Below are positions 50,681-59,042 of a stretch of 64,000 bases of DNA, piece by piece. Source of the stretch: Methanobacteriota archaeon (GTDB lineage: Archaea > Thermoplasmatota > Thermoplasmata > UBA10834); contig CP070748.1 in assembly GCA_020348345.1 (NCBI GenBank), forward strand, positions 1,037,851 to 1,101,850, in the 5' to 3' direction. A program made the position numbers and the translations under genes. Position 1 is the stretch's first letter; each line of letters starts with the position of its first letter. Below the pieces are notes generated by a model. The model saw nothing but the letters and a program-made list of their open reading frames with translations. It searched no databases and had not been told where the DNA came from.

Positions 50681-51181
50681 ATGCTGCTTGAGCTTCCAAC
50701 GGCAGACGAGATCGACGATCTTGCTGCAAGGACTCCGAATCTGACGGTTAGGAGATACGAGTACGATTTGGTCGATCGGAAGATGGACCTTGACTACACT
50801 CCGTGCAAGGGAGAGGCCGTGGTTGTTGCTGTGAAAGACGGTGGAGTGCTTCTCATGAAGACGAAGGGGACATCTCTATGGACCCTTCCGTGCGATAGAA
50901 TAGGCATGCACGAAACGCCAGAGGCTGCCGCGGCACGCGTCGCCAAGGAACGATGCGGCCTCGCGGTCAGGGACGTGGAACTCAAGGCGTTCTACGATGT
51001 GACCAGACACTACCAGAACGTCTCCGTCAAGCGGTTGTTCATCGTCTACAGCTGCAGGGCAGAAGGCGACCCGGACGTTTCAGCGGCTGGAACGGACGTG
51101 GAATGCTCGATTCATTTCGGAGACTTGGACAAGCTCGCATTGGAGGAGATGGACGCTCAGGCACTTGCTGACAGCCTGTAG
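50681..51181 (+). CDS. Nudix-fold protein with degenerate Nudix box
   Basis: A 166-residue protein with the Nudix domain from about 45 (AVVVAVKDGGVLLMKT). The Nudix box reads GMHETPEAAAARVAKERCGL (residues about 75-94): canonical G-x5-E is kept but RExxEExG is RVAKERCG, so two of the three catalytic Glu are missing. That suggests a non-hydrolysing binding role. A C-terminal 40-residue acidic tail follows. Lies 17 nt after aspS; likely cotranscribed. Confidence 0.75.
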   Translation: MLLELPTADEIDDLAARTPNLTVRRYEYDLVDRKMDLDYTPCKGEAVVVAVKDGGVLLMKTKGTSLWTLPCDRIGMHETPEAAAARVAKERCGLAVRDVELKAFYDVTRHYQNVSVKRLFIVYSCRAEGDPDVSAAGTDVECSIHFGDLDKLALEEMDAQALADSL

Positions 51182-51229
51182 CAACAGATTAATGCCAGCA
51201 ACACAATACCAGAGATCCAAGGCGATGGG

Positions 51230-51745
51230 ATGGGCAAGGTTTTTGAGCGCGAGCTCAAGGGCATTCTGACCGCGAACGAAGAGGTTCTCTCCAGAGTGAC
51301 GAAGACCTGCGATGCCGTTGAGAGAGAGGGCTATCGGAGGATAGAGGAGAAGCCTTTCATGGTCGTGAGGGGAGCAGGTTCGCTCGGTGTGGACCTGGTT
51401 GCCATCAGGGAGGGCCTCTCGCTGCCCATCGAGGTCAAGAGTTCCACCAGCGTGGTCCTCAGATTCAGCAGGAGCGAGAAGCTCGCGATACAGGCGCAGG
51501 AGATGGTCGAGGATTGCAGGCGGGTCGGCCTGATGCCAGTGTACGCTTTCAGACACAAGGGACAGCGAGGCGATGCATGGAGAATATTCACGATCGACAT
51601 GGGCCCCGTGAACGGAAGGCTGCGCTTCCTATACGAAAGGATACCGAAGATCGAGTGCTCGAAGGGCGGAAACCTCATTATGCGATGGAAGGACGGCATG
51701 CCACTCAACAGGTTCATCGACTACATCGTCTCGATCCAATCGTGA
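51230..51745 (+). CDS. Hjc-type Holliday junction resolvase-like nuclease
   Basis: A 171-residue protein. GKVFERELKGIL, then PFMVVRGAGSLGVDLVAIREGLSLPIEVKSS matches the Hjc/restriction-nuclease core (E-x..-GSG...D-l-v-A...-p-i-E-v-K). The catalytic pattern Glu ... Asp ... Glu-x-Lys is kept: E6, D at VDLV, EVK. It is longer than canonical Hjc (about 125-135 residues), with a C-terminal extension. A role in recombination repair is a good guess; specificity for four-way junctions is inferred. Confidence 0.82.
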   Translation: MGKVFERELKGILTANEEVLSRVTKTCDAVEREGYRRIEEKPFMVVRGAGSLGVDLVAIREGLSLPIEVKSSTSVVLRFSRSEKLAIQAQEMVEDCRRVGLMPVYAFRHKGQRGDAWRIFTIDMGPVNGRLRFLYERIPKIECSKGGNLIMRWKDGMPLNRFIDYIVSIQS

Positions 51746-51849
51746 TTCGGTCCGGAGAGAAGGGGGGTTCGATGCCCTGCAATCGGCCCGAAGGATTGAG
51801 GCGCGGATTTCTTATGCAGGCAATCCTTTCTCTCCCTGAGGGAATAATC

Positions 51850-52389
51850 TTGAGCAAGACGGAGGAAGACCTCAAGGCGGCTCTTGCGGGTGAGGCGCAG
51901 GCGAGGGCGAAGTATGTGAAGTGGGCCGGAGCGGCCAAGAAGGAGGGCCATCAGGCCATCGCGAAAATCTTCGAGGAGACGGCGGAGAACGAATACGAGC
52001 ACGCTGCGATGATAATGAAACTGCTGGATATAGCCGGAACCACCGAGGAGAATCTCAAGAGCGCATTCGAAGGCGAGACCTACGAATGGACCGAGATGTA
52101 TCCGAACTTCGCAAAGGACGCGAAGGAGGAAGGCAACGAGGCAGCGTTGGAGTACTTCGAGCATGTGATCGTGAGCGAGAAACACCATGCCAAGAGGTAC
52201 AAGCTCCTTCTCGACAGGCTGAAAGACGGCACCCTTTACAGATCGGACAAGGAGGAGGTGTGGTTCTGCACCAACTGCGGATACCTGCACAAGGGGAAGG
52301 AAGCCCCTGAAGAGTGCCCCAACTGCAAGCACGCGAAGGGATACTTCAAGAGATCCTGCGAGCTGGATTACGGCAGCGTTGAGGTCTAG
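51850..52389 (+). CDS. rbr: Rubrerythrin
   Basis: A 179-residue protein with a diiron four-helix bundle: ExxxRxKY (GEAQARAKY), ETAENEYEHA, GETYEWTEMYPNFAKDAKEEG and EHVIVSEKHHAKRY supply Glu and His ligands. A C-terminal rubredoxin domain has CTNCGYLHKG and CPNC. It reduces hydrogen peroxide using rubredoxin electrons. TTG start at 51850 follows GAGGGAATAATC; the ATG at 51814 adds twelve unlikely residues. Confidence 0.95.
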   Translation: MSKTEEDLKAALAGEAQARAKYVKWAGAAKKEGHQAIAKIFEETAENEYEHAAMIMKLLDIAGTTEENLKSAFEGETYEWTEMYPNFAKDAKEEGNEAALEYFEHVIVSEKHHAKRYKLLLDRLKDGTLYRSDKEEVWFCTNCGYLHKGKEAPEECPNCKHAKGYFKRSCELDYGSVEV

Positions 52390-52545
52390 GCAATTGCGGC
52401 TCTGTGCGGCGCGGGGCGTCCCGCGCACGATGTGCTCCGCGCCGTCAAACTGTTCGTGGACGACTGCATGGCCACGGCGAACGCGAGATTTGACGGCGAT
52501 TCAGCACTCATAGGGCTCATCACAGGGCTTGACGCCCTCAGCTGA
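52390..52545 (+). CDS. Possible small reading frame or gene remnant after rubrerythrin
   Basis: In the same frame as rubrerythrin, 52 codons run open from its TAG to a TGA. From GTG 52432 it would encode 37 residues (VLRAVKLFVDDCMATANARF, then more). It looks protein-like (amphipathic helices, acidic), but has no ribosome-binding site and no clear family. It may be a remnant C-terminus or a short peptide, or simply a chance open stretch. Confidence 0.2.
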   Translation, partial: AIAALCGAGRPAHDVLRAVKLFVDDCMATANARFDGDSALIGLITGLDALS

Positions 52546-52624
52546 CCCTCTTGTCATCACAGCAAGTCCCATTGCGGTTCTGGTATATTGGGATTCGGCA
52601 CATCAGCGAGGACTATGAAACCGG

Positions 52625-52631
52625 TTATATA
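52625..52631 (+). promoter_or_regulatory. TATA box of the LysE-family gene
   Basis: TTATATA, centred 28 nt before the GTG at 52656, so the transcript is probably leaderless. Confidence 0.55.
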
Positions 52632-52655
52632 CTTGGTTCGGCGTGATAAGCCTCC

Positions 52656-53291
52656 GTGGACGTCATAACTGACAACATCTGGGTCTTCTTCGGCTTCGCC
52701 ATCCTGATATCATTTTCCGGAGTGATGACTCCGGGGCCTGTATTCGCCGCTACCGTTGCCAAGGGATATGAGGACGAGAAGGCAGGCATCAAGATAGCCC
52801 TGGGGCATGGACTTGTGGAGTTTCCGCTGATGGCGGTTATAATACTCAGCCTGGGATTTGTCTTCACGAACGATCTCGTCATGACGGGGATAGGGCTGGT
52901 CGGTGGCGTGCTGCTGGTGTTCCTGGGAACTTCCATGATACGATCCAGGAAGATGGAGCTCACCCAGAGCGCGCAGATGTTCCCGTACAAACCCATTGCC
53001 GCAGGCGCGATAACGACTTCAGCAAACCCCTACTTCTTCCTATGGTGGGCGACGGTGGGCGCGGTGCTGATCGCGACAGCGCAGGAATTCGGCGTAGTGA
53101 TCGTCGTGATCTTCGCGGTCGTTCACTGGAGCTGCGACCTTGCGTGGTACGCGTTCACCGCCTTCGCAGTGTTCAGAACCAAGCACCTGTGGACGCCGCT
53201 CGTGCACGAAGCAGTGTTCGGCGTGTGCGGAGTCCTCATGGTCGCCTTCGGAGTGTATTTCATACTCGGGCCTGCAAGCGAACTGCTGTAG
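52656..53291 (+). CDS. LysE/RhtB-family exporter
   Basis: A 211-residue protein with six helices. SFSGVMTPGPVFAATVAKGYEDEKAGIKIALGHGLVEFPLM is the LysE/RhtB N-terminal signature, followed by FLGTSMIRSRK, NPYFFLWWATVGA and a final helix. Members export amino acids or related compounds; the substrate is unknown. GTG start with TATA 28 nt upstream. It may be alone in its transcript, followed by the convergent nadA. Confidence 0.9.
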   Translation: MDVITDNIWVFFGFAILISFSGVMTPGPVFAATVAKGYEDEKAGIKIALGHGLVEFPLMAVIILSLGFVFTNDLVMTGIGLVGGVLLVFLGTSMIRSRKMELTQSAQMFPYKPIAAGAITTSANPYFFLWWATVGAVLIATAQEFGVVIVVIFAVVHWSCDLAWYAFTAFAVFRTKHLWTPLVHEAVFGVCGVLMVAFGVYFILGPASELL

Positions 53292-53307
53292 GCTCGGACC
53301 TGCAATC

Positions 53308-54219
53308 TCAGTCCTGCCTGCCCGCTTCAATCATGCGCTCCAGCGGAATACGCGCTTTTGCAATGAGCTCCGCCGAGAGTTCGACACGGTGCTGCGTCCT
53401 CAGCAAAGAGTCACGAACGTCCTCAAGCGAGATCTCACGCATGTTCGGACATGTGGCCGCGTCGACACCATAGAACTCCTTTCCAGGCGCTTCCTTCCTG
53501 AGACGGTGTATCATGTTCGTCTCAGTCCCTATAATGAACTCGCTCTTCGGGGATGACACCGTATGCCGTATGATCCCCTCCGTGGAGTACGCGAAATCCG
53601 CGAAGTCGATGACGTCTGGGGTGCATTCAGGATGAACGAGGACTTCCGCATCAGGATGCTTCTTCTTGAGTTCTCTGAGATCCTCCACCTTGATGTTGAC
53701 GTGTGTCGGGCAGTAGCCCGGCCACAGAATAATCTCCTTGTCCTTCACATACCTCATGACGTAAAGGCCTAGGTTCGTGTCAGGGACGAAGATGACCTTG
53801 TCCTCGGACAGGGACTGAACGACCCTGACGGCGTTCGCGGACGTGCAGCAGATGTCGCTCTCCGCCTTGACCATGGCGCTGGTGTTGACATACGAGACCA
53901 CGGGCACGCCGGGATTCTTCGCCTTAAGCGTCCTGAGGGGCTCCGCATCCGCCATGGCAGCCATCGGGCAGATGGACTTCAGATTAGGCAGCAGAACCGT
54001 CCTGCCAGGATTGAGGATCTTGGCAGATTCTGCCATGAAATCAACGCCACAGAACACGATGGTCTCGGCCTCCACCTTCGTTGCCTGCACCGATAGGCCG
54101 TAGGAATCGCCGAGGATGTCCGATATCTCCTGGACCTCCTTGCGCTGGTAATTATGGCCCAGTATGACCGCGTTTTTCTCATCCTTCAGCCGCAGGATCC
54201 CGTCCTGGATTGCGTTCAT
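53308..54219 (-). CDS. nadA: Quinolinate synthase
   Basis: A 303-residue NadA. It makes quinolinate from iminoaspartate and DHAP for NAD biosynthesis, using a [4Fe-4S] cluster. The ligands C84 (ICPMAAM), C170 (GYCPTH) and C257 (ATCPNM) are present, plus HNYQRKEVQEISDILGDS, CGVDFMAESAKILNPG, PGKEFYG and EVLVHPECTPDV. ATG 54219 follows CGGAGACG; a TATA box GTATTAATA lies at about 54253-54261. No nadB or nadC is seen nearby. Confidence 0.97.
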   Translation of the reverse strand: MNAIQDGILRLKDEKNAVILGHNYQRKEVQEISDILGDSYGLSVQATKVEAETIVFCGVDFMAESAKILNPGRTVLLPNLKSICPMAAMADAEPLRTLKAKNPGVPVVSYVNTSAMVKAESDICCTSANAVRVVQSLSEDKVIFVPDTNLGLYVMRYVKDKEIILWPGYCPTHVNIKVEDLRELKKKHPDAEVLVHPECTPDVIDFADFAYSTEGIIRHTVSSPKSEFIIGTETNMIHRLRKEAPGKEFYGVDAATCPNMREISLEDVRDSLLRTQHRVELSAELIAKARIPLERMIEAGRQD

Positions 54220-54388
54220 CGTCTCCGATTCCAGCTTATCCGAACATTCCTATTAATACTTCGCTCCGTTGCTGAACGCTGTGCTGTGCCACATAGGGGG
54301 ATTGGATGGGGTTCTCAGCGCTTCACCAATGCGATTTACATTGAATAGATTCAAATATGAACCACTTGATTGAACGGGAAGAATACGA

Positions 54389-54637
54389 ATGAAACCCGAG
54401 ATAGGCCTCGCCTACTGCAAAGGCTGCAATATATGCATCTACATGTGCCCCAAGAAGTGTTATTCGAAGGGGGCGGACATCTCGGAGCGAGGCTACTTCG
54501 CGGCGGTCGTATCCGATCCTGAGAACTGCTTCAACCATGACCGTTCAGACAAGCTCATCTGTGAGCTGTGCATCCTCAGCTGCCCTGACCAGGCCATCTC
54601 CTGGGTGCCCGAATCGAAGGGGGGAGACGAGGGATGA
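54389..54637 (+). CDS. korD: 2-oxoacid:ferredoxin oxidoreductase, delta (ferredoxin) subunit
   Basis: An 82-residue ferredoxin subunit with two [4Fe-4S] motifs, CKGCNICIYMCPKKC and CELCILSCPD. It is the electron-carrying subunit of the KOR-type complex. First gene of the operon delta-alpha-beta-gamma, overlapping the alpha start (ATGA). A TATA-like CAAATATG lies near 54351, giving a leader of about 12 nt. Confidence 0.92.
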   Translation: MKPEIGLAYCKGCNICIYMCPKKCYSKGADISERGYFAAVVSDPENCFNHDRSDKLICELCILSCPDQAISWVPESKGGDEG

Positions 54638-55761
54638 ACATCAAGCCTGGCGAATACTTCCTCCAGGGTAACGAGGCGTGCATGGAAGCGGCCGTTCTGG
54701 CGGGGGCTAAGTTCTTCGCGGGCTATCCGATCACTCCCTCGACCGAGATCGCTGAAGGGCTCGCGCGCATGCTGCCCGAATCGGGAGGCGAGTTCCTCCA
54801 GATGGAGGACGAGATAGCCTGCATATCTGCCATTATCGGCGCTTCGTGGGGAGGGTCCAAGGCCTTGACCGCGACCTCAGGCCCGGGATTCTCGCTCATG
54901 CAGGAGGCGATAGGCTACGCCGCGATGACGGAAACGCCCATCGTCGTCGTGAATGTGATGAGGGGAGGGCCGTCAACGGGCCAGCCCACGAGAGCTTCGC
55001 AGGGTGATATCCTCGCAACGAAATACGGTTCCCACGGCGACTACCAGGTCATCGCTTTTGCTCCTGCGAGCGTCCAGGAGATGTTCGACCTGACGGTGAA
55101 GGCGTTCAACTACGCCGAGAAGTATCGCGTACCTACGTTCATTCTATCAGACGCCGAGATAGGGCATATGCGGGGACTCCTGACGGTCCCGAAGGAGATC
55201 AAGATCGTGAACCGGAAGGAGAAGGGTGTGCGTCGCTCGGACGAGGCATACGACGTCCCGGACGACCTCGTGCCGCCGTTCCCGACCTTCGGCAAGGGGC
55301 ACAAGGCTACGATAACGGGGATAACTCATTTCAAGTCGAAGATAGAACCCGAAGACCCGAAGATACACCAGCAGCTTGTGAGGCGTCTGAACAGCAAGAT
55401 CACGAACAACCGGAGGGACATAAACAAGTGGGAGGTCATCGAGCCGGATTCGAAGACGATGATCGTCTCCTACGGTTCAGCGTCGTTTGGCGCCCGTGAG
55501 GTGGCAGCCAAGGACGACAGGGTGGGGCTGCTGCGGCTCAAGAGCATATGGCCCCTCCCGGTGGAGCCCATCCACGAGGTGGCCTCCAAATGCGAGCAGC
55601 TGCTGGTCTGCGAGATGAACCTCGGGCAGCTGTTCTGGGAGATAAAGCGGGTGGCGCTTGAGGCTGGATGCAAGCGGGTGGAGCTGCTGTCGAAGATCGG
55701 TGGTGACCCGCCGACGCCCGGCGAGGTTCGGCACAAGCTGAGAGAGATGGGGGCGATATGA
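54634..55761 (+). CDS. korA: 2-oxoacid:ferredoxin oxidoreductase, alpha subunit
   Basis: A 375-residue alpha subunit. LQGNEACMEAAVLAGAKFFAGYPITPSTEIAEGLAR, then MEDEIACISAIIGASWGGSKALTATSGPGFSLMQEAIGYAAMTETPIVVVNVMRGGPSTGQPTRASQGD is the KorA signature (2-oxoglutarate or related), distinct from the PorA at 10694. Transketolase-like C-terminal half. Overlaps korD (ATGA) and korB. Confidence 0.95.
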   Translation: MNIKPGEYFLQGNEACMEAAVLAGAKFFAGYPITPSTEIAEGLARMLPESGGEFLQMEDEIACISAIIGASWGGSKALTATSGPGFSLMQEAIGYAAMTETPIVVVNVMRGGPSTGQPTRASQGDILATKYGSHGDYQVIAFAPASVQEMFDLTVKAFNYAEKYRVPTFILSDAEIGHMRGLLTVPKEIKIVNRKEKGVRRSDEAYDVPDDLVPPFPTFGKGHKATITGITHFKSKIEPEDPKIHQQLVRRLNSKITNNRRDINKWEVIEPDSKTMIVSYGSASFGAREVAAKDDRVGLLRLKSIWPLPVEPIHEVASKCEQLLVCEMNLGQLFWEIKRVALEAGCKRVELLSKIGGDPPTPGEVRHKLREMGAI

Positions 55762-56579
55762 TGGACATCTTCGAGTTCTACAGGAAGGACGAGTGGCCCC
55801 ACGTGTTCTGTCCAGGCTGTGGCAACGGCACCGTCATGAACTGCTTCTTCAGAGCGTTCAACAAGGTGGGATGGAAGCTCGACAACACCGTGTTCGTCAG
55901 CGGCATCGGGTGCTCGTCGCGAATACCGCTCTACATCAACTCGGACGCGATTCACACGACGCACGGAAGGGCGATTGCCTTCGCGACCGGGCTGAAGCTC
56001 TCGAGACCTGAGTTGGATGTGGTCGTATTCACCGGCGACGGCGACCTCGGCGCAATCGGTGGCAACCACTTCATAAACGGCTGTCGCAGGAACGTGGACC
56101 TGGATGTTGTCTGCATAAACAACAACATCTATGGCATGACGGGAGGGCAGGCATCCATCACAACCCCTCACGACTACATGTCGACGACGACCCCGCTGGG
56201 CAACAAGGAGTACCCATTCGACCTGGCCGAGATTGCGGTGGCTGCGGGCGCGAACTACGTGGCAAGATGGACCACCAAGCACGTGCATGAGCTGACGAAA
56301 TCGATGGCTACGTCGCTCACGAAGAAGGGTTTCAATTTCATAGAGGTGGTGGCGCAGTGTCCTACCAACTTCGGCAGGAGGAACAAGATGGCGGAACCAT
56401 CGTCGCTTCTAGAATGGTTCAAGGAAAGCTCTGTCCGCCGCGACAAGGCGCGGGCGGCCGCCATAGACCACGTCGACCTCAACTTGGCAGGACAGATCAC
56501 GATTGGCGAGTTCGTGAGCAGGGACCGAGCGTGCTATCATGAGCGCAAAGGGGGATCGGCACATGGAAACGGGCATTAG
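55758..56579 (+). CDS. korB: 2-oxoacid:ferredoxin oxidoreductase, beta subunit
   Basis: A 273-residue ThDP-binding subunit. CPGCGNGTVMNCFFRAF, GIGCSSRIPLYINSD, HTTHGRAIAFATGLKLSRPELDVVVFTGDGDLGAIGGNHFINGCRRNVDLDVVCINNNIYGMTGGQ match KorB of the 2-oxoglutarate type, as does the pattern CPTNFGRRNKM. Start overlaps the korA stop (ATGATGG). The substrate cannot be fixed from sequence alone. Confidence 0.95.
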   Translation: MMDIFEFYRKDEWPHVFCPGCGNGTVMNCFFRAFNKVGWKLDNTVFVSGIGCSSRIPLYINSDAIHTTHGRAIAFATGLKLSRPELDVVVFTGDGDLGAIGGNHFINGCRRNVDLDVVCINNNIYGMTGGQASITTPHDYMSTTTPLGNKEYPFDLAEIAVAAGANYVARWTTKHVHELTKSMATSLTKKGFNFIEVVAQCPTNFGRRNKMAEPSSLLEWFKESSVRRDKARAAAIDHVDLNLAGQITIGEFVSRDRACYHERKGGSAHGNGH

Positions 56580-57141
56580 GTTCACCGGATTCGGAGGACA
56601 GGGTGTAATACTCATGGGCATAGTCCTTGCGCGCGCGGCAGCGCTGCACGACCAGCCTGCAGGCGTTGACGGAAAGGTCAAGCGCAAGAGCGCGATCCAG
56701 ACTCAGTCGTATGGACCATCCGCAAGGGGTGGACACTCGAAGTGCGACGTGAAGATATCCACGGAGGATATGCATTATCCGTTCGTGGAGATACCGGACT
56801 ACCTTGTGATAATGTCGCGACAGGCTTACACCAAGTACATACACGACGTAAAGCCGGACACGAAGATCGTCCTTGACCCCGACCTCGTCCACGACGCGCC
56901 TGAAGGCCATGTGTATCGCATAAGGGCAACCAGGGGCGCGGAGGAGCTTGGCACGAGGGTGGTGGCGAACGTGATCATGCTCGGGGCGATGAGGGAGATA
57001 TCGAACATCGTGAGCTATGAAGCACTGGAGAAGGCTATGCTGGAGATCGTCCCCGACGCGACGTTCGACCTGAACAAGAAGGCGCTCAACATAGGCAGCA
57101 AGCTCGGCAAGGAAGCGATACACGGAAAGGGCAAGGATTAA
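56563..57141 (+). CDS. korC: 2-oxoacid:ferredoxin oxidoreductase, gamma subunit
   Basis: A 192-residue gamma subunit: IRFTGFGGQGVILMGIVLARAAALHD is the family's first motif, then QTQSYGPSARGGHSKCDVKISTEDMHYPFVEIPDYLVIMSRQAY. ATG 56563 is selected by family start and by AGGGGGATC upstream; ATG 56539 would extend it into korB. Last gene of the operon, followed 37 nt later by the acyl-CoA synthetase beta subunit. Confidence 0.95.
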   Translation: METGIRFTGFGGQGVILMGIVLARAAALHDQPAGVDGKVKRKSAIQTQSYGPSARGGHSKCDVKISTEDMHYPFVEIPDYLVIMSRQAYTKYIHDVKPDTKIVLDPDLVHDAPEGHVYRIRATRGAEELGTRVVANVIMLGAMREISNIVSYEALEKAMLEIVPDATFDLNKKALNIGSKLGKEAIHGKGKD

Positions 57142-57178
57142 GGCGGCTAACGCCGATTGCAAGCGATGAGGGAGCGCA

Positions 57179-57829
57179 GTGATTGTGGAGTCCGTCCTCA
57201 AGGAAGGCCGCAAAGCGCTTGCGGAGAACGAGGTGAAGATGCTTCTCCGCGAATCCGGCATACCCACAACGGACTTTCAGGTCGTGGACGACTACGATGA
57301 GGTGGACCTCAGGAAGCTGAAGTTCCCGGTTGTAATCAAGGTGTGTTCTCCTGAGATACTGCACAAGACGGACGTTGGGGGCGTGGTGCTCGATATCCAG
57401 AAGGATGCGTTCGAGCTTGAGTTCACAGAGATGAGGAAGAGGTTTCCCAAGGAACCTATCCTTGTGGAATCTATGCAGGACAGGAGAGTGGAGGTCATCA
57501 TAGGACTGATCAATGACCCGACCTTCGGACTGACGATCATGTTCGGCCTCGGAGGCATCTACACCGAAGTCTACAAGGATGTAACATTCAGGGTCGTGCC
57601 CATCAAGAAGCAGGACGCCGAGGACATGCTCAGCGAGATTCGAGCTGCTCCCATTCTCGAAGGGTTCCGCAAGATCAAGGTCGACAGGGATGCGCTTCTC
57701 AAGCTTCTGATGAAAGTCTCCGCCCTCGGCGAGAAGTACATGGACAGGCTCGACCAGATGGACCTCAACCCCGTGTTCGTTAAGGAGAAGGGAGTGGTCG
57801 TGGTCGACGCGAAGATGCTGCTCAGATGA
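57179..57829 (+). CDS. acdB: Acyl-CoA synthetase (ADP-forming), beta subunit
   Basis: A 216-residue ATP-grasp subunit: SGIPTTDFQVVDDYDEVDLRKLKFPVVIKVCSPEILHKTDVGGVVLDIQ (the ATP-binding Lys), EPILVESMQDRRVEVIIGLINDPTFGLTIMFGLGGIYTEVYKDVTFRVVPI, and LDQMDLNPVFV. GTG 57179 follows GAGGGAGC. Directly downstream of the KOR operon, which supplies acyl-CoA, although its alpha subunit is at 47839. Confidence 0.95.
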   Translation: MIVESVLKEGRKALAENEVKMLLRESGIPTTDFQVVDDYDEVDLRKLKFPVVIKVCSPEILHKTDVGGVVLDIQKDAFELEFTEMRKRFPKEPILVESMQDRRVEVIIGLINDPTFGLTIMFGLGGIYTEVYKDVTFRVVPIKKQDAEDMLSEIRAAPILEGFRKIKVDRDALLKLLMKVSALGEKYMDRLDQMDLNPVFVKEKGVVVVDAKMLLR

Positions 57830-57990
57830 ACCATATCTGGATTGAGCTCGGAACGTCGAAGAAGCATATGGCATCGCACCAGCAACTCCGCCAGTGGTGA
57901 GCCAACCAACCATTAAATAGAGCGATTCCACGTACCGCCACCGCGGCAGTCCCGGCTGGGATGTTCGGCTGCCCGTCAGGAGTTTGGTGC

Positions 57991-58377
57991 ATGAGTGATT
58001 CGCGTGAGAATACCGCCGACAGCTACTTCAAGTGCAGCGATTCGGAGCGCGCAGCTTTCGAGGCGGGCATCAAGATGGGCACCATATACCATCAGTTCGT
58101 TGGCGTGCCAGTGAGCGCAGACAGCGTCGAAACGCTCGAAGAGGCCATCGAGGAGGGATGCCGAGTGCAGCCCTTCGTCGAGAGCGTCAAGGTGAGAATC
58201 GACAGGTCCAGGCTGAAAGAGAAGAGGGGGGAATTCGACTACGTATCGCTTGTCGGCGACATGCTGGACGTTGAGCTGACGGTATGCTATGGGACCAGCA
58301 GGGTGAAGGCCAGAATGCAGAGGATAGAGGAGATGAATTACCCCCTGATGTTCATAGAGAGCATCGAGAGGGCGTGA
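57991..58377 (+). CDS. mptD: Archaeal dihydroneopterin aldolase (MptD family)
   Basis: A 128-residue protein of COG2098. AFEAGIKMGTIYHQFVGVPVSADSVETLEEAIEEG and QPFVESVKVRIDR match the archaeal aldolase that converts dihydroneopterin to 6-hydroxymethyl-dihydropterin in methanopterin or folate biosynthesis. ATG 57991 follows AGGAG at 8 nt; the ATG at 57961 adds ten non-conserved residues. TATA ATTAAATA near 57912. Confidence 0.88.
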   Translation: MSDSRENTADSYFKCSDSERAAFEAGIKMGTIYHQFVGVPVSADSVETLEEAIEEGCRVQPFVESVKVRIDRSRLKEKRGEFDYVSLVGDMLDVELTVCYGTSRVKARMQRIEEMNYPLMFIESIERA

Positions 58378-58441
58378 TAGCCGTTCCAGAGGACTCTAAG
58401 AACGGGCTCGAGTCGTCGAGATGAAACATTTATGACACGCA

Positions 58442-58450
58442 TTATATATT
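58442..58450 (+). promoter_or_regulatory. TATA box of the THEP1-trm1 unit
   Basis: TTATATATT, predicted transcript start near 58472, followed by AAGGAGGTGAG just before the tandem ATGs at 58494 and 58497. Confidence 0.65.
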
Positions 58451-58493
58451 TGAACCGGCATACGACGGCCAGCGCTCCCACCAAGGAGGTGAG

Positions 58494-59042
58494 ATGATGG
58501 CGAGAGGGATAAAGATAGGGATAACAGGACTGCCCGGAGCAGGCAAGACCCAGGCCCTCGTGAAAGTCATCGAGATGCTGGAGGAGGAGGGACTCGTTGT
58601 GGGCGGTATGATAACCGAGCCCATAATCGAGAACGGCAAGAGGGCAGGCTTCTATGTCATGGACTGGCGAACGAAGAAGAAGGCGGTCTTCGCGCATGTA
58701 GACACTGAATCGAAATTCTATGTCGGCAAGTATGGGGTGAACCTTGAGTCGCTCGATACCGTCGGCGTTGAGGCGCTGGTCGATGCGAGCGCCAACGCCG
58801 ACGTGATCGTGATCGACGAAGTCGGGAAGATGGAGGTGGAGTCGAGCAGGTTCGTGAACGCGGTGAAGGCCGCCATGGAAGCGAGCAAGCCGATGATACT
58901 AACGTTGCACAAGAAGTCCAGGAACCCTCTCCTGCAGGACATCAGAAGGAGGGACGACGTGAGGATTCTGGAGGTTACGCCGATCAACAGAAACCTCCTA
59001 CCCTACAAGATCATGAAGCTGATGAAGGGCGAATACCTGTGA
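58494..59042 (+). CDS. THEP1-type nucleoside-triphosphatase
   Basis: A 182-residue P-loop NTPase: KIGITGLPGAGKTQALVKVIEML (Walker A GLPGAGKT) and VIVIDEVGKMEVESSRFVNAV (Walker B with the THEP1 EVGKME signature), AGFYVMDWRTKKK. COG1618 enzymes hydrolyse NTPs; biological role unclear. Strong AAGGAGGTGAG ribosome-binding site. Its stop overlaps the trm1 start. Confidence 0.95.
   Translation: MMARGIKIGITGLPGAGKTQALVKVIEMLEEEGLVVGGMITEPIIENGKRAGFYVMDWRTKKKAVFAHVDTESKFYVGKYGVNLESLDTVGVEALVDASANADVIVIDEVGKMEVESSRFVNAVKAAMEASKPMILTLHKKSRNPLLQDIRRRDDVRILEVTPINRNLLPYKIMKLMKGEYL

Noticed and set aside
49311-50729. Open frame of 472 codons antisense to aspS
   Set aside because: Shadow of the aspS codon pattern, with no domain or start signals.
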